Shown here in pieces: positions 26,101 through 34,913 of a DNA stretch of 64,000 nucleotides. Within the stretch, counting starts at the first letter, position 1; each line of letters starts with the position of its first letter. This stretch comes from a virus: positions 62,001-126,000 of IMG/VR virus record IMGVR_UViG_3300021197_001995. One strand, written 5' to 3'. The notes beneath the pieces are model-generated. The model saw nothing but the letters and a program-made list of their open reading frames with translations. It had not been told where the DNA came from and searched no databases. Position numbers and translations under genes: made by a program.

Positions 26101-26564
26101 TTCCAGTTCTTCAGGTAACTGAGCAACTTCTCTCGAAGGACCGAGACACCTTGTACCAGGCAAACATAAATCCTATAGCTTCTTTCGTGTCCGAGGGTAT
26201 TGTTATCTTCGGCCAAAAGACTTTGCAGTCATCGCAATCAGCGCTTGATCGCATCAACGTACGAAGACTCTTGATTTTCGTCAAGAAAGAAGTATCTAGA
26301 ATTTCTAGTTCACTATTATTCGAGCAGAACGTTCAGGCAACTTGGGCACGATTTCATGGCCAGGTTAAAAACTTCCTAGACAGTGTCAAGGTCCGTTTTG
26401 GCTTGACCGACTTTAAGGTTCTACTGGACAGCACCACGACCACGCCGGATCTCATTGATCGAAACGTCATGTACGCAAAGATCTTCCTGAAACCAGCTAG
26501 GGCCATTGAGTTTATTGCAGTTGATTTCGTTATAACAAACACCGGTGCCTCTTTCGATGACTAG
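23148..26564 (+). CDS. 18: Tail sheath protein (gp18-like)
   Basis: Contractile sheath subunit. 1138 residues, nearly twice T4 gp18 (659). The N-terminus 'SPGVFLREVDNSQLPGQ' is the family start, and the C-terminal domain shows 'SSLLFEQNVQATWARFHGQV' near residue 1050 and 'FLKPARAIEFIAVDFVIT' near 1110, the T4-type handshake region. The surplus includes a Thr/Ala/Asp-rich beta insertion at residues ~457-602 ('SGHAGNTTIAALTG') related to one in the neck protein. Further loops in the middle probably decorate the sheath surface. Tube gene follows. Confidence 0.93.
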   Translation: MASRKFRFVSPGVFLREVDNSQLPGQSNAIGPIIIGRTRKGPALRPYKVKSLDELERVFGKPMPGNQGEDPWRDGTGILAESYAPYAAKAYLTAGRGTDSPVTMVRLLGVAGDDATALPAAEPGWKATQAHGLFLFQSSSNTAVGNDLQLAAVFYSTDSNFKASLNGQHINPNSGSVNSATVAATTGHVPVMFDSAKKLTVKLETTTGTSRSKEVKFAFGDIRKEFNTNPVSTTSRISSPSAGSIADAYWLGETFEETYNKFEKATTGTANTEMAAVILPLDAGMADFKGSKHEATAAKTGWVFGQDTSGDHTAYSPDNLQKLFRIVSLHEGRDSSKEILIGIEDISVPREGATNRFGTFSVVVKRIGTTRVEAIERFDNCNLDPNSPDFVAKKIGDQYMLWSPSEKRNKLYGENPNMSEQIRVDMNQDIISNGGPINTEHVPFGFYGPIVPATISVNTDVTTAAAAATATIACLSASKADYDDTKITLISADGTSRTYAISNGGSGTGTVVSGTIIRVNVGAASSAADVAAEIKTAMEHAHGHTSSKLTVERNGANLTVTQATSGHAGNTTIAALTGSGADAAVLTVNGGITETKFSGGLDSGTDGAQDLQIGLTSWVNATLNLDNHRQDANGEALTVNVKWPESLLINTSSATQDFYQGISPYKFTFDGLAPTGLDNGSKVGSKVNKGYVDYVRRMSDYGTSALVSSQDSGLATAGTTEHSFIFTLDEVVLTPTRLKTNSRYVASAGDVKAAYYQAGSRTGAGVAWTAVDDKNNEKSYAWHIASGSGDYRTLLDVVDGFNMPLVGGFDGVDITEADPFNANVLNNGTTADSYAYASVDRALELIKDPEAVEHNLALMPGITEESLTTKLVDACEARADSMAIIDLPDVYKPPFEEKCDNFQSRIVATPESAAKALTSRQLNSSYGAAYYPWVKIKDEESNRDVWVPPSVVALGVMAHTERNSEVWFAPAGFNRGGLNQGNAGVPVLQVTEQLLSKDRDTLYQANINPIASFVSEGIVIFGQKTLQSSQSALDRINVRRLLIFVKKEVSRISSSLLFEQNVQATWARFHGQVKNFLDSVKVRFGLTDFKVLLDSTTTTPDLIDRNVMYAKIFLKPARAIEFIAVDFVITNTGASFDD

Positions 26565-26608
26565 AAAAAAGAAGCAACGCAACTATATACTATTAGGAGA
26601 CCTTTATA

Positions 26609-27175
26609 ATGTCAGGAAATAATTTTTGGAGCGAAGCAAGAACGGAACCAAAGAGGAAGTTTAGATACCTCCTCTACTTTGCAGGGATGCCACAATTCAT
26701 GGCTAAGACAGTGACGAAGCCATCATTCCAGGTGGGCTCCACTACTCACAGTTTTTTGCAACACAACTTCAACTTCCCAGGTAGAGTAACTTGGCAAGAT
26801 GTCAGCGTTACGATCGTAGATCCGATCCAGCCTGACGCAACCCAGAGTCTTTACAACATACTTAAGAGTTCGGGGTACGTTTTACCAACCGACGTCATGT
26901 CCTCGCCTGAGGGCAAGGCTACGATTACGAAAGCGGGCATGATTGACTCCCTAGGGCCTAACATCAGGATAGACACCATTGGTTCAGGTGGAGCAGACGA
27001 CATAATAGAATCGTGGATTCTTAACAATCCACTAATAACTTCAGTAAATTTTGATTCACTGGATTATTCGTCTGACGATATTCTCAACATTCAGATCGGG
27101 CTCAAGTACGATTGGGCAGAATTAAATAACGACATCTTGTCTGCAGAGGCAGGAACCGCTTGGAATGAAGAGTAA
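26609..27175 (+). CDS. 19: Tail tube protein (gp19-like)
   Basis: Forms the inner tube. 188 residues against 163 in T4. Family features: 'FRYLLYFAGMPQFMAKTVTK' near residue 19, 'HNFNFPGRVTWQDVSVTIVD' near 53 and 'ILNIQIGLKYDWAELN' near 157. Follows sheath as in T4. A CTATATACT stretch at 26583 is a distant relative of the late element. Confidence 0.93.
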   Translation: MSGNNFWSEARTEPKRKFRYLLYFAGMPQFMAKTVTKPSFQVGSTTHSFLQHNFNFPGRVTWQDVSVTIVDPIQPDATQSLYNILKSSGYVLPTDVMSSPEGKATITKAGMIDSLGPNIRIDTIGSGGADDIIESWILNNPLITSVNFDSLDYSSDDILNIQIGLKYDWAELNNDILSAEAGTAWNEE

Positions 27176-27231
27176 TTAAATCTCGTCTTCCAAATTACTA
27201 TTAGGACTATAAAAAAGAAAGAGAGGAAATA

Positions 27232-28113
27232 GTGACTAGAAACTCCAGAAAACTTCAGAGATCCCCACAGCCAGATTACGATCCCAACACAGAACAAGTC
27301 AAAGTGAAAAGCCAAGCGCAAAACAAAAATGCGAACTCGGCTAATCCCTTTGGTATGTCCTTTGTTGTTTCGACGGCAAAAGTTGAACTTCCAACGAAAG
27401 GGCTATTCTATCCAAGAGGCTCAAGTATGCATGGCATCGAAGAGTTAGAAATCAAACACATGACCGCGAAGGAAGAAGACCTCTTATCTACCGTCGGATC
27501 CGGCGCAGATGAAAATGTGTTCAATAACTTAATTTCAGGATTACTAACTGACAAGACAATAGACCCCTCAGAACTGCTGGACGAAGACAAGATGGCGATT
27601 CTACTGAAAGCTCGCGAAACTGGCTATGGAAACGAATACGAATCAACAATCTTTTGTGAAAATTGTAATAGTGAGACCAGTGCTGTTTTTGACTTGTCGA
27701 AGGCCAAAGTCACTTCAATCGCAGAAGAGAATCAATATGATCCCGATGAAGATTGTTTCGTTTTAACCTTGCCCATCTCGGACATTGAAGTAAAAATAAG
27801 AAGGATCACGGAAAAAGATCGAACGGAGATTGACCAGGACAAGGAAAAGAAAGAGAGTTTAAACATAGAGTTTAATCGGACTATCTCTATCTTGAAAAAA
27901 ACTATTATCTCCGCCAACGGAATCGTTGACCAAGCAACTCTATCAAAGCTTTATAATGTGTTGCCTGCAGCCGATGCAAAATTTCTATTAAATTTTGACA
28001 AAGACATAATACCAAAGCTGAGTACAGCACAGAACGTCGAATGTTCTAAGTGCGCGACGGTACTTGAAAGAGAGGCGCCTCTCTCGTGGGCCTTTTTTCG
28101 CACTGACATCTGA
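27232..28113 (+). CDS. Baseplate hub/tail assembly chaperone (gp26-like)
   Basis: 293 residues from a GTG start. After a disordered head, 'KVELPTKGLFYPRGS' near residue 46 and 'IKHMTAKEEDLL' near 73 match the T4 baseplate-protein family of gp26. Two Cys pairs ('CENC' near 141 and 'CSKC' near 267) suggest a zinc-bound knuckle. It lies between tube and tape measure, where other tailed phages encode a tail chaperone with a frameshifted extension, and an overlapping second frame is open at its 3' end. Confidence 0.75.
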   Translation: MTRNSRKLQRSPQPDYDPNTEQVKVKSQAQNKNANSANPFGMSFVVSTAKVELPTKGLFYPRGSSMHGIEELEIKHMTAKEEDLLSTVGSGADENVFNNLISGLLTDKTIDPSELLDEDKMAILLKARETGYGNEYESTIFCENCNSETSAVFDLSKAKVTSIAEENQYDPDEDCFVLTLPISDIEVKIRRITEKDRTEIDQDKEKKESLNIEFNRTISILKKTIISANGIVDQATLSKLYNVLPAADAKFLLNFDKDIIPKLSTAQNVECSKCATVLEREAPLSWAFFRTDI

Positions 28114-28261
28114 ATATATTGAAAGAGTCACGTACGAAGAGATTTTTCTCTTAATGAAAGAGAACAATTTTTCTTTCATCGAAGCATATAACCTGCCCGT
28201 CAAGCTTCGCAATTGGTTTGTCGACCGACTAATCAAGTACATTTCCCCAGAGGATGAATAA
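28022..28261 (+). CDS. Second frame of tail chaperone, probably reached by frameshift
   Basis: A frame +1 to the gp26-like gene is open from 28022 to the TGA-free stop at 28259. It has no ATG or GTG near its start and no Shine-Dalgarno; the only candidate is TTG at 28064. After the shared region it encodes 'ALTSEYIERVTYEEIFLLM' and 'NLPVKLRNWFVDRL', a helical tail-chaperone-like segment. The run CCTTTTTTCG at 28091-28100 is where both frames read Phe-Phe, so a +1 or -2 slip would fuse them smoothly. It sits just before the tape measure gene, the classical place for this mechanism. Confidence 0.55.
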   Translation, partial: VQHRTSNVLSARRYLKERRLSRGPFFALTSEYIERVTYEEIFLLMKENNFSFIEAYNLPVKLRNWFVDRLIKYISPEDE

Positions 28262-28279
28262 AATAAGTTATTGTGCTAA

Positions 28280-28288
28280 TTATTTATG
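28280..28288 (+). promoter_or_regulatory. TTATTTATG element before tape measure gene
   Basis: AATTATTTATGG resembles the CTATTTAT late-type element and lies 48 bases before ATG 28337. Weak. Confidence 0.2.
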
Positions 28289-28336
28289 GTATGATTTTAT
28301 ATTTCGACCCGAAGATTGAAGGAGAACGTTAGTGCA

Positions 28337-30424
28337 ATGAATTGGAATACTCTAACCGAGGCCGTGAGGTCACGCCTGACGTCACAGGGTGAAACTGAAA
28401 AAAGTTTCATGGCGAAAACCGAGGGGCAGAGGCAGAAGTTGCTCGCCGGCGTCAATAAGTTGCTGGGCGACGGCGCTAGTAAAAGGACAGAAAACAACGA
28501 ACCTTCGCGTATGGGGCTACCCTCTGCTAAGGACTTAGGTACGTTTACAGACATCGCCACGGCCATGGCCAGAGAAGCGGAGGAAACCGAGAAAGCTCTC
28601 CGCGCAATGAACGCCGCGGGCCAGAACTTTTTTGATGGAAACGCAGCAAAGGGTATTGCTGAGGTAACGAAAGCTTTAAACTTAAAGACGGGACAGATAC
28701 GACTCGGAGCAGAAGCATTTTTTCAGCTAAATGAAAAAGTGAACGCATTCGCATACCTCAGTGAAGAGGCTTTCAACAAAAACGGAAGACTATCTGCTTC
28801 ACTAGCAGAGCAGGCCGGCATCTTAAAACAGCTAGGCTTGAATTACGGAAACTTCGCTGCGAACACGGACACGGCAATCCACTCGCTTCAACTTAACGAA
28901 GAAGGGGTCAAGAAGTTCAACCTAAGTATAAAGACGCTAGCAGACGACCTGAAGATGCTACCAGATGAGGTCTCCAGGAACTTTCAAAAAGTTTCGAAAA
29001 ACCTAATGTATGATGCGGCAACCATACAATCCCAATTTGTTAAATTTCAAGTCCTGGCCCAAAAGACAGGATTAGAAGCAGATCAGATCGCCGGCAGATT
29101 TGGCTCAGGCATGGACACCATCTCCGGAGCATCTGGTGCCGCGGCCAATATCAACGCACTGCTGGGTCGTAACGCATTTTCCGCAACAGAACTTTTAGGA
29201 ATGGAAGAAGCGGACCGAGCAGAGGCTATCAGAGCGGCGATCCAGGGCGACTCTCAGCTGATGGCAGACATCGACGCCGGCGGCGCCCAAGGAAAATTTG
29301 CAATGATCTCGGTTGCTGAGTCCCTTGGTATGGGCAGGGACGAGGCGCGCCGCTTTATCAAGACAGGTGAAAAAGACGACTCTGTTAAATCGAAACTAGA
29401 GAAGGAAATCGGATCTGCCACTGGCGTAAGCAACATCGCTGGTGATGAAAGAATGTCCCGAGTAATTTCGAGCTTCACGACAGGCACATCTGATCTGAAA
29501 AAGGCGTTGGACAAGTTAACCGACACATACGAGAGGGGGCTAGATCCTCAAATGTCATTCGCGGTGCAGAACCGTCGACTGCTTCTTGAAAAAGCCAACC
29601 GCGGCGAATTCGCGGGTACAGAAGCACTGGGCACCTTCGGGCGCCTAGGTTCCATGACGAAAGGTTTATCCGTAGGTCAATTTAATCAAGCACAACGGCT
29701 TCAACCTGGAATAGGAGGCAGCCTGGAACGTTTGGTCAAAAGATCCCAAATGGGACTCTACGACACTTCCTCTAGCGAATTCCAAACAATGATTTCCCAA
29801 TTGACGTCAACAGACGAAAAAGAGAGAGCCACCGGCGCCAGCACTTTGGACGAAATCACTCGTAAGAGTCCCAAGAGGGATGAAGACGCAATTAGAAAAC
29901 AAGGCGGGATAGGCCCCGCGGCAATGAGCGTGATCACACGCGTCTCGAACATGTCAGAATACTCCGGCCGTCGCATGATGTCGGTATTTATGGAAAGATT
30001 CAGAGGCAAGAACCCAACAGAAGAGCAGGCAAAGGCCTTTGCCGAGGAGTACAAGAAATCTGACGAGTTTGCAGAAAGCGAAAAGATAGATTATGAAATG
30101 ACCGCGGTCAACGCGCGCCTCAAGGATACAACAAAAGAAGGTCGCGCCGCGAGCATAGACGATTTTAGCAGCGACTTTGGTGAAGGTTCCAGCCGCTTTA
30201 GCCGCTTAAAAGAATCTGCGCGCTCCAGCTTCCTCAGAGAGTCTGAGAAAAAAAGAAGAAAAGATAATGAATCAAAAAACAATCTTGAAGGGCCCTCCGG
30301 CTCGACGCAAAGAACGACAGACTCTTCTGGGAACACGATCGTGAACTTTTTACTAAATGATACAATTTTGGCTTCTGCTGTAATAAAGGGCACACATAAA
30401 GTACTAGGCAGAACAACAGAATGA
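28337..30424 (+). CDS. Tape measure protein (gp29-like, tentative)
   Basis: The ATG at 28337 follows AGGAGA; an upstream in-frame TTG at 28316 overlaps that site. 695 residues, almost wholly helical and Ala/Glu/Lys-rich, with no Cys-rich or enzymatic motif. Helical composition, length (T4 gp29 is 590) and position after tube and tail-chaperone genes fit the tape measure, which sets tail length during tube assembly. At about 1.5 angstrom per residue it would specify a tail near 100 nm. Confidence 0.65.
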   Translation: MNWNTLTEAVRSRLTSQGETEKSFMAKTEGQRQKLLAGVNKLLGDGASKRTENNEPSRMGLPSAKDLGTFTDIATAMAREAEETEKALRAMNAAGQNFFDGNAAKGIAEVTKALNLKTGQIRLGAEAFFQLNEKVNAFAYLSEEAFNKNGRLSASLAEQAGILKQLGLNYGNFAANTDTAIHSLQLNEEGVKKFNLSIKTLADDLKMLPDEVSRNFQKVSKNLMYDAATIQSQFVKFQVLAQKTGLEADQIAGRFGSGMDTISGASGAAANINALLGRNAFSATELLGMEEADRAEAIRAAIQGDSQLMADIDAGGAQGKFAMISVAESLGMGRDEARRFIKTGEKDDSVKSKLEKEIGSATGVSNIAGDERMSRVISSFTTGTSDLKKALDKLTDTYERGLDPQMSFAVQNRRLLLEKANRGEFAGTEALGTFGRLGSMTKGLSVGQFNQAQRLQPGIGGSLERLVKRSQMGLYDTSSSEFQTMISQLTSTDEKERATGASTLDEITRKSPKRDEDAIRKQGGIGPAAMSVITRVSNMSEYSGRRMMSVFMERFRGKNPTEEQAKAFAEEYKKSDEFAESEKIDYEMTAVNARLKDTTKEGRAASIDDFSSDFGEGSSRFSRLKESARSSFLRESEKKRRKDNESKNNLEGPSGSTQRTTDSSGNTIVNFLLNDTILASAVIKGTHKVLGRTTE

Positions 30425-30442
30425 TAAAAGGAGAATTGAGAA

Positions 30443-31075
30443 ATGGCATTTTTTGAAGAAATAGCAAGACAATCAAACCAGATAATAACGTTTACCAGTG
30501 TCGCCACGGGCCAACAAGTCAGTTTTCCTGCTTTTGTGACGCAATTTAGCGATAGCTATAACGTGGCCTGGGGAGGTTCAACGCCTTTTGGCAGGGTCGA
30601 CCCGATAAAGAACTATCAGTCAACAAGCCGTCGGATTAACGCAGCCTTCGACATCCTGGCAAAGGACGAAGATTCTGCAAGACAGAACTTTTTCAACTTT
30701 TCCAAGCTCGTGCAGATGTTGTATCCGGTATACAGCGATCCTGTGGGCCCGAACAACAAATCAAGAACGATTAGGGCAGCACCTATGATGAGAATTAAAT
30801 ATGTTAACTACATACGATCAGAGGTGAGTGAACACGGGCTTCTTGGTTGTTGCGGAGGGTTCAATTTTGAACCAAAGTTTGATTCAGGACATATATTAGC
30901 AGAAGATGGGGAACTGATTCCTTTGGTATATAGCATAAGTTTTGTCTTCGAACCTTTGCACGAGACACCCATAGGCTCTACGGAGCAAGGCCAGTTTCTC
31001 AGTGGCAAGTTTCCATACAACCAAGGAGTATCTGCACCAGAAGGGCGCCAGCCAGCCAGCGACCCAACGAACTAA
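30443..31075 (+). CDS. Baseplate/tail-tube initiator protein
   Basis: 210 residues. 'FPAFVTQFSDSYNVAWGG' near residue 28 and 'RRINAAFDILAKDEDSARQN' near 62 are typical of phage tube-like proteins near the tape measure; 'GLLGCCGGFNFEP' is near 132. In T4 this region holds gp48 and gp54, which cap the hub and start tube growth. Homology to either is not established. Confidence 0.5.
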   Translation: MAFFEEIARQSNQIITFTSVATGQQVSFPAFVTQFSDSYNVAWGGSTPFGRVDPIKNYQSTSRRINAAFDILAKDEDSARQNFFNFSKLVQMLYPVYSDPVGPNNKSRTIRAAPMMRIKYVNYIRSEVSEHGLLGCCGGFNFEPKFDSGHILAEDGELIPLVYSISFVFEPLHETPIGSTEQGQFLSGKFPYNQGVSAPEGRQPASDPTN

Positions 31076-31090
31076 ACAGGAGGATTTACC

Positions 31091-31444
31091 TTGACAGAAT
31101 GGACAAAAAGTGGTAGAGTATTAAGCAACAATGACAAGATATATCAGAGCTTCATGAAGAAGACAGGAACCAGAAACGTCGATCATTACGGACTGGTGAT
31201 CTTTGGGGATCCCATGCAGGAAGATTTTTTGAGTGAGATTTCAACGTCGGAGCACGTCTACTCAGTTGGGGATAGTCTGAGCAAGATCGCGTTTAAAGAA
31301 TACGGTGACCCAAGGCTTTGGTGGATCTTAGCTTGGTTTAACACCAAGCCAACAGACATGCACATCGACATCGGCGAACGAATTTACGCGCCACACCCGG
31401 TCGAAGAAGCGATACATCAAGCTCTGAAAGAGTTAGACTCATGA
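31091..31444 (+). CDS. 53: LysM-like baseplate wedge protein (gp53-like)
   Basis: 117 residues from a TTG start with AGGAGG upstream. Residues ~58-103 form a LysM-like fold: 'EHVYSVGDSLSKIAFKEYGD' then 'WWILAWFN' and 'IDIGERIYAPHP'. T4 gp53, a baseplate wedge subunit, carries such a domain; small phage LysM baseplate proteins are also common. Its stop overlaps the next start (ATGA). Confidence 0.7.
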   Translation: MTEWTKSGRVLSNNDKIYQSFMKKTGTRNVDHYGLVIFGDPMQEDFLSEISTSEHVYSVGDSLSKIAFKEYGDPRLWWILAWFNTKPTDMHIDIGERIYAPHPVEEAIHQALKELDS

Positions 31445-33747
31445 CCGAACAAATTTCATATTTTCCTCAGGGGTTGTTATTACATCATGTCGCCAATGCT
31501 CCGCCTGTCCCGGCCGATAAAATAAGGTCCGCAACTCAACTGGCGCAGTCTAAAATGGGCATGCAGAAGTATATTAATCTAGCGAAGCTAAAGGGGTCAT
31601 ACATCCCAGAAGCTGTTTTATCGAAGGTTTTAGCCAAAAAAACAGCTGCAGACATGGACAAGCTTTTCATGTCTTTACCTAACCATAAGATCTCATCGCT
31701 AACTCCTGAATTGAGACTTTACAAGAGAGACGGAAATAATATAACGCCATTTTATTTTCCCGTTTCTTCTGATTTTGACTTCGACGGATCCACTCGTGTT
31801 GATCTTTCGAAGCCCTTTAGTGCAAACGGCGCCGCTATCGAGAGTTTTTCAGTAACGTATACCGGAAAAAACCCTTACACGGCCTCGCGGAAGTTTATGG
31901 AGGCTTCTTTGAAAATAAAGGTGGATAACATTTCCGGACTATTCCACATCCCCCGCGGAAACTTGAACACTCAGTTTTCTCCGTTAGCTGATCTTTTCAC
32001 TATCCGTTCAGGCGCGCCCCCGAAGAAGCCCACCGGCGCTTCAAAGGTCCGTCCCCCGTCCGCTCTAGAAGCTGGTAAGCAGTGTAACATAGTCGCGACT
32101 TTAGGGTATGCAAATCACCAGACAGACACTCTAGGCGCTACAGAATTGAGGATGATAAACGAAAATAGGATAGTGATAAACATGTACTATAGATCACATG
32201 ACCTGAACATGAACGCTGACGGTAGCGCTACGGTGTCTGTATCTTACACCGGTTATCTCGCGTCAGCTAAGGGAGATGTTATTCTAGATGCGTTGACGCC
32301 TCATGAGTCTAAAGCTAAATTGATTAAAGAAAAAGTAGGAACGAAAAAGAAGAAAGATAAAAAAGACATAAAGAAAGCGACTGGAAAAGCTGCAGAAGAA
32401 GCAAAGAAGGCAGCAGAGGTAAAAGAAGAGCAAGTCCGAAAGATAAAGATAGATCAGATCACTAAAGGGTTCTTTAAGATGTTTGATAGTCTTTTCAACA
32501 ACAACAAGGTACATACTACTGTATTCATGAATGCATATAGTAAAAAGAAAGTGTTCGAAGAGACAGCAAAAACGGAACAAGACGGAAAAGTTACAACATC
32601 ACCAGAAGGTATTAAGACGAAACACTACGACTTTTTCAACCTTGAATCAAAGGACGTTAAAAACCTGTACACACCACTTCGCGAAAACCTGATGCATTAT
32701 GTGACTTTTGGAGATCTATTAGACTCCTACTTTAAAGTGCTAGGGGACAGCATTCGAAGCACGAAAGATTATTTAACGAAACAATCGAAGGCTAAGAGCA
32801 ACAGCCCCGCCGCCGCGGATATAGCCAGCCAACTTCAAGCGCTTGATGAAGAGTTTTTGCACCTGCAGAGAATAAATGTTTTAACTTGCGACTTCATATA
32901 TGCAATCAAGGGAGAGAACAATAGCAAAGAAACAAAGAAAACTATGAACATAGCAGACATTCCAATCTCAGTAGACACTCTTTATAGCCTGATGTATGAA
33001 AAGTTGGTGCAAGCGCGCAAGCCTTTTCTAGATTTCTCAGAATTTTTGGACGACTTTGTTCCTGCACTATTGGTTAGGTCATTTGGTGAGTTCCCCGGGG
33101 CTGACTTCCTTCGCGACATCACTTTCGTGGTAACTAATTTCACGGCGCCTCCATGTAAGAGAAAGGTAAAAGAAGGCATCCTGCGGCTGGCTAGCTTGCC
33201 AAAGCCAACAGGCGCGGTAACCAAGGGCAACTTAAAGGACGCTTCAGAATACTTTATAATCCATCAAAAAGCGCCCGCTTGGACCAGAGCCCCTGGCTCG
33301 GGAGACAAAGACAAAGACTTAAAGAACGGAATTTTCCACATCAGAGCGTCACAAGACAGAGGGTTTGTAAAATCAATTAATTTTTCAAAAATTTCACAAC
33401 CAGCGAGAGAAACATACATGATGTTTAGAAATGGTCACATGTATGATGAGCTGCGATTTCCTCACAACGCCACAGTAGAAATGTATGGGAACAACATCTT
33501 CATGCCAAACATGCAAGTGTACATAAACCCCGATACGCTAGGTTTCGGCGACCCCCGCGGTATAAATTCTTCCGCGCGCCGCCTAGGATTTGGGGGATAT
33601 TACACTTCCGAATCCGTGACTACAACTTTTTCACAAGGAGAGCTTACCACGACAATGCAGTTGTTCTTCAATTCTTTTCCAGACACAAAGAGTCAACCAA
33701 ACCTTCCAGGCGCAGTTAAGAACTCAATAAAGGATCTGAAGCAATGA
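31441..33747 (+). CDS. Large baseplate structural protein
   Basis: 768 residues. The N-terminal half is beta-rich; residues ~285-330 are a Lys-rich coiled linker; the C-terminal half contains 'FMPNMQVYINPDTLGFGDP' near 685 and 'LGFGGYYTSESVTTTFSQGE' near 715, where a strand-rich hub-like domain ends. It lies between the LysM wedge protein and another baseplate-region gene. Hub protein is a reasonable guess (T4 gp27 or gp5 position), but no lysozyme motif is present. Confidence 0.55.
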   Translation: MTEQISYFPQGLLLHHVANAPPVPADKIRSATQLAQSKMGMQKYINLAKLKGSYIPEAVLSKVLAKKTAADMDKLFMSLPNHKISSLTPELRLYKRDGNNITPFYFPVSSDFDFDGSTRVDLSKPFSANGAAIESFSVTYTGKNPYTASRKFMEASLKIKVDNISGLFHIPRGNLNTQFSPLADLFTIRSGAPPKKPTGASKVRPPSALEAGKQCNIVATLGYANHQTDTLGATELRMINENRIVINMYYRSHDLNMNADGSATVSVSYTGYLASAKGDVILDALTPHESKAKLIKEKVGTKKKKDKKDIKKATGKAAEEAKKAAEVKEEQVRKIKIDQITKGFFKMFDSLFNNNKVHTTVFMNAYSKKKVFEETAKTEQDGKVTTSPEGIKTKHYDFFNLESKDVKNLYTPLRENLMHYVTFGDLLDSYFKVLGDSIRSTKDYLTKQSKAKSNSPAAADIASQLQALDEEFLHLQRINVLTCDFIYAIKGENNSKETKKTMNIADIPISVDTLYSLMYEKLVQARKPFLDFSEFLDDFVPALLVRSFGEFPGADFLRDITFVVTNFTAPPCKRKVKEGILRLASLPKPTGAVTKGNLKDASEYFIIHQKAPAWTRAPGSGDKDKDLKNGIFHIRASQDRGFVKSINFSKISQPARETYMMFRNGHMYDELRFPHNATVEMYGNNIFMPNMQVYINPDTLGFGDPRGINSSARRLGFGGYYTSESVTTTFSQGELTTTMQLFFNSFPDTKSQPNLPGAVKNSIKDLKQ

Positions 33748-34913
33748 CTGAAGAAAAGTTTTTAGGGGGGTCGACCGTGGATCTCCAACTAGAGTTTTCG
33801 GAAAGAAGAAAATTTCTTGACTTTTTTAGGTCGAAAGGGTATCCTTTGCTTGATACCTTGTACGACAAAAGGTTGTACGGATTTGTGAACCACTTGGGCG
33901 AAGTTGTAATGCCTACTCCGACCCCCAAAAGGTTTGGAACAGACTCTGGATCCGTAACGGGGATTAATTATGTGGTGGATTTGTTTAATAAATTTCGAAA
34001 GATGTATGTCAACACTCCAGCACTAAAATTTCCGACCGCGGTTGCACAGCTCAAGCCGCGCAAAAGTTTTCAGAAGTTTGAGACAAGCTATAATGAGTAT
34101 GAAATACTTTTAGTCAACAAGCTCCTTCCAATCTTGATTGAAAGGATCCCAGACCCTAGTCCCTCCTTGGCAAGGTTCCTCGATGTTCTTGAGGCCTCAA
34201 TTTTCGACCCGGAGATGCAAGGCTACCCGATCACCCGATCAGGTTTTGCGTTGTCTAACCGGTCCACGGCTTATCACACTGGTTTATATGTCGATGTACT
34301 GTCGGGACAAGATACAAACCTAGACCAGCAAAAAGCTAATATTCTGGCCGATCCGGATTTTGAATGTTATGTTAGTATGGCACACGAACACGGATTTCTC
34401 GTCGACGCCAACGCTCCATGGCGACTAGTGGCTGATCTTGACTCGCCGATTGTAAAACGGAACATTATGAATGGAAGAGCCATCTCAGAGTTCAACGCGT
34501 TTTATCGTGATGTGTATACTATAAAGGTGGCGCATGACGATTATTGGTCGCTTAAATCTTTCTGCGCAAAATTTTATGTAGAATTTTACAACCAGAACAA
34601 CCAACCGTTATCATCTATGAGAAAGGATGTTACTACCGATCGTTACCTGGAATTCTTGATGACGTGTCACTTCAAAAACTTGTCGCTAATGTTTAATCTA
34701 GAGGGGAAAGAATCAGTTCTTTTTTCAAAAACTCTGAAAAAAGCACTTGACACAAACAGAATTTATGGGTTAACATCTAATGCTGGCGCCATCGGATTTA
34801 TTGAATCCTTTGTCTCCTCACAAATACTAAAAAAATTGGAAAAAAATGAAAATACTTCAAACGCTGGACATCAACAACAAGTGCCAGGGGATTTACCACT
34901 CTTGCGAATTTAA
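33744..34913 (+). CDS. Baseplate-region structural protein, unknown
   Basis: 389 residues, soluble, Phe/Tyr-rich, mostly helical, with 'RLVADLDSPIVKR' near residue 233. It starts four bases before the upstream stop. Its 3' end overlaps the polymerase gene by 68 bases, an unusually long overlap, so its last ~20 residues are constrained by another protein. It is the last gene of the structural module. No family recognised. Confidence 0.5.
   Translation: MTEEKFLGGSTVDLQLEFSERRKFLDFFRSKGYPLLDTLYDKRLYGFVNHLGEVVMPTPTPKRFGTDSGSVTGINYVVDLFNKFRKMYVNTPALKFPTAVAQLKPRKSFQKFETSYNEYEILLVNKLLPILIERIPDPSPSLARFLDVLEASIFDPEMQGYPITRSGFALSNRSTAYHTGLYVDVLSGQDTNLDQQKANILADPDFECYVSMAHEHGFLVDANAPWRLVADLDSPIVKRNIMNGRAISEFNAFYRDVYTIKVAHDDYWSLKSFCAKFYVEFYNQNNQPLSSMRKDVTTDRYLEFLMTCHFKNLSLMFNLEGKESVLFSKTLKKALDTNRIYGLTSNAGAIGFIESFVSSQILKKLEKNENTSNAGHQQQVPGDLPLLRI

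Noticed and set aside
31091-31119. TTGACA-17-TAGAGT at the start of the LysM protein gene
   Set aside because: It overlaps the start codon itself, the -10 box is poor, and the next gene is reached by translational coupling.
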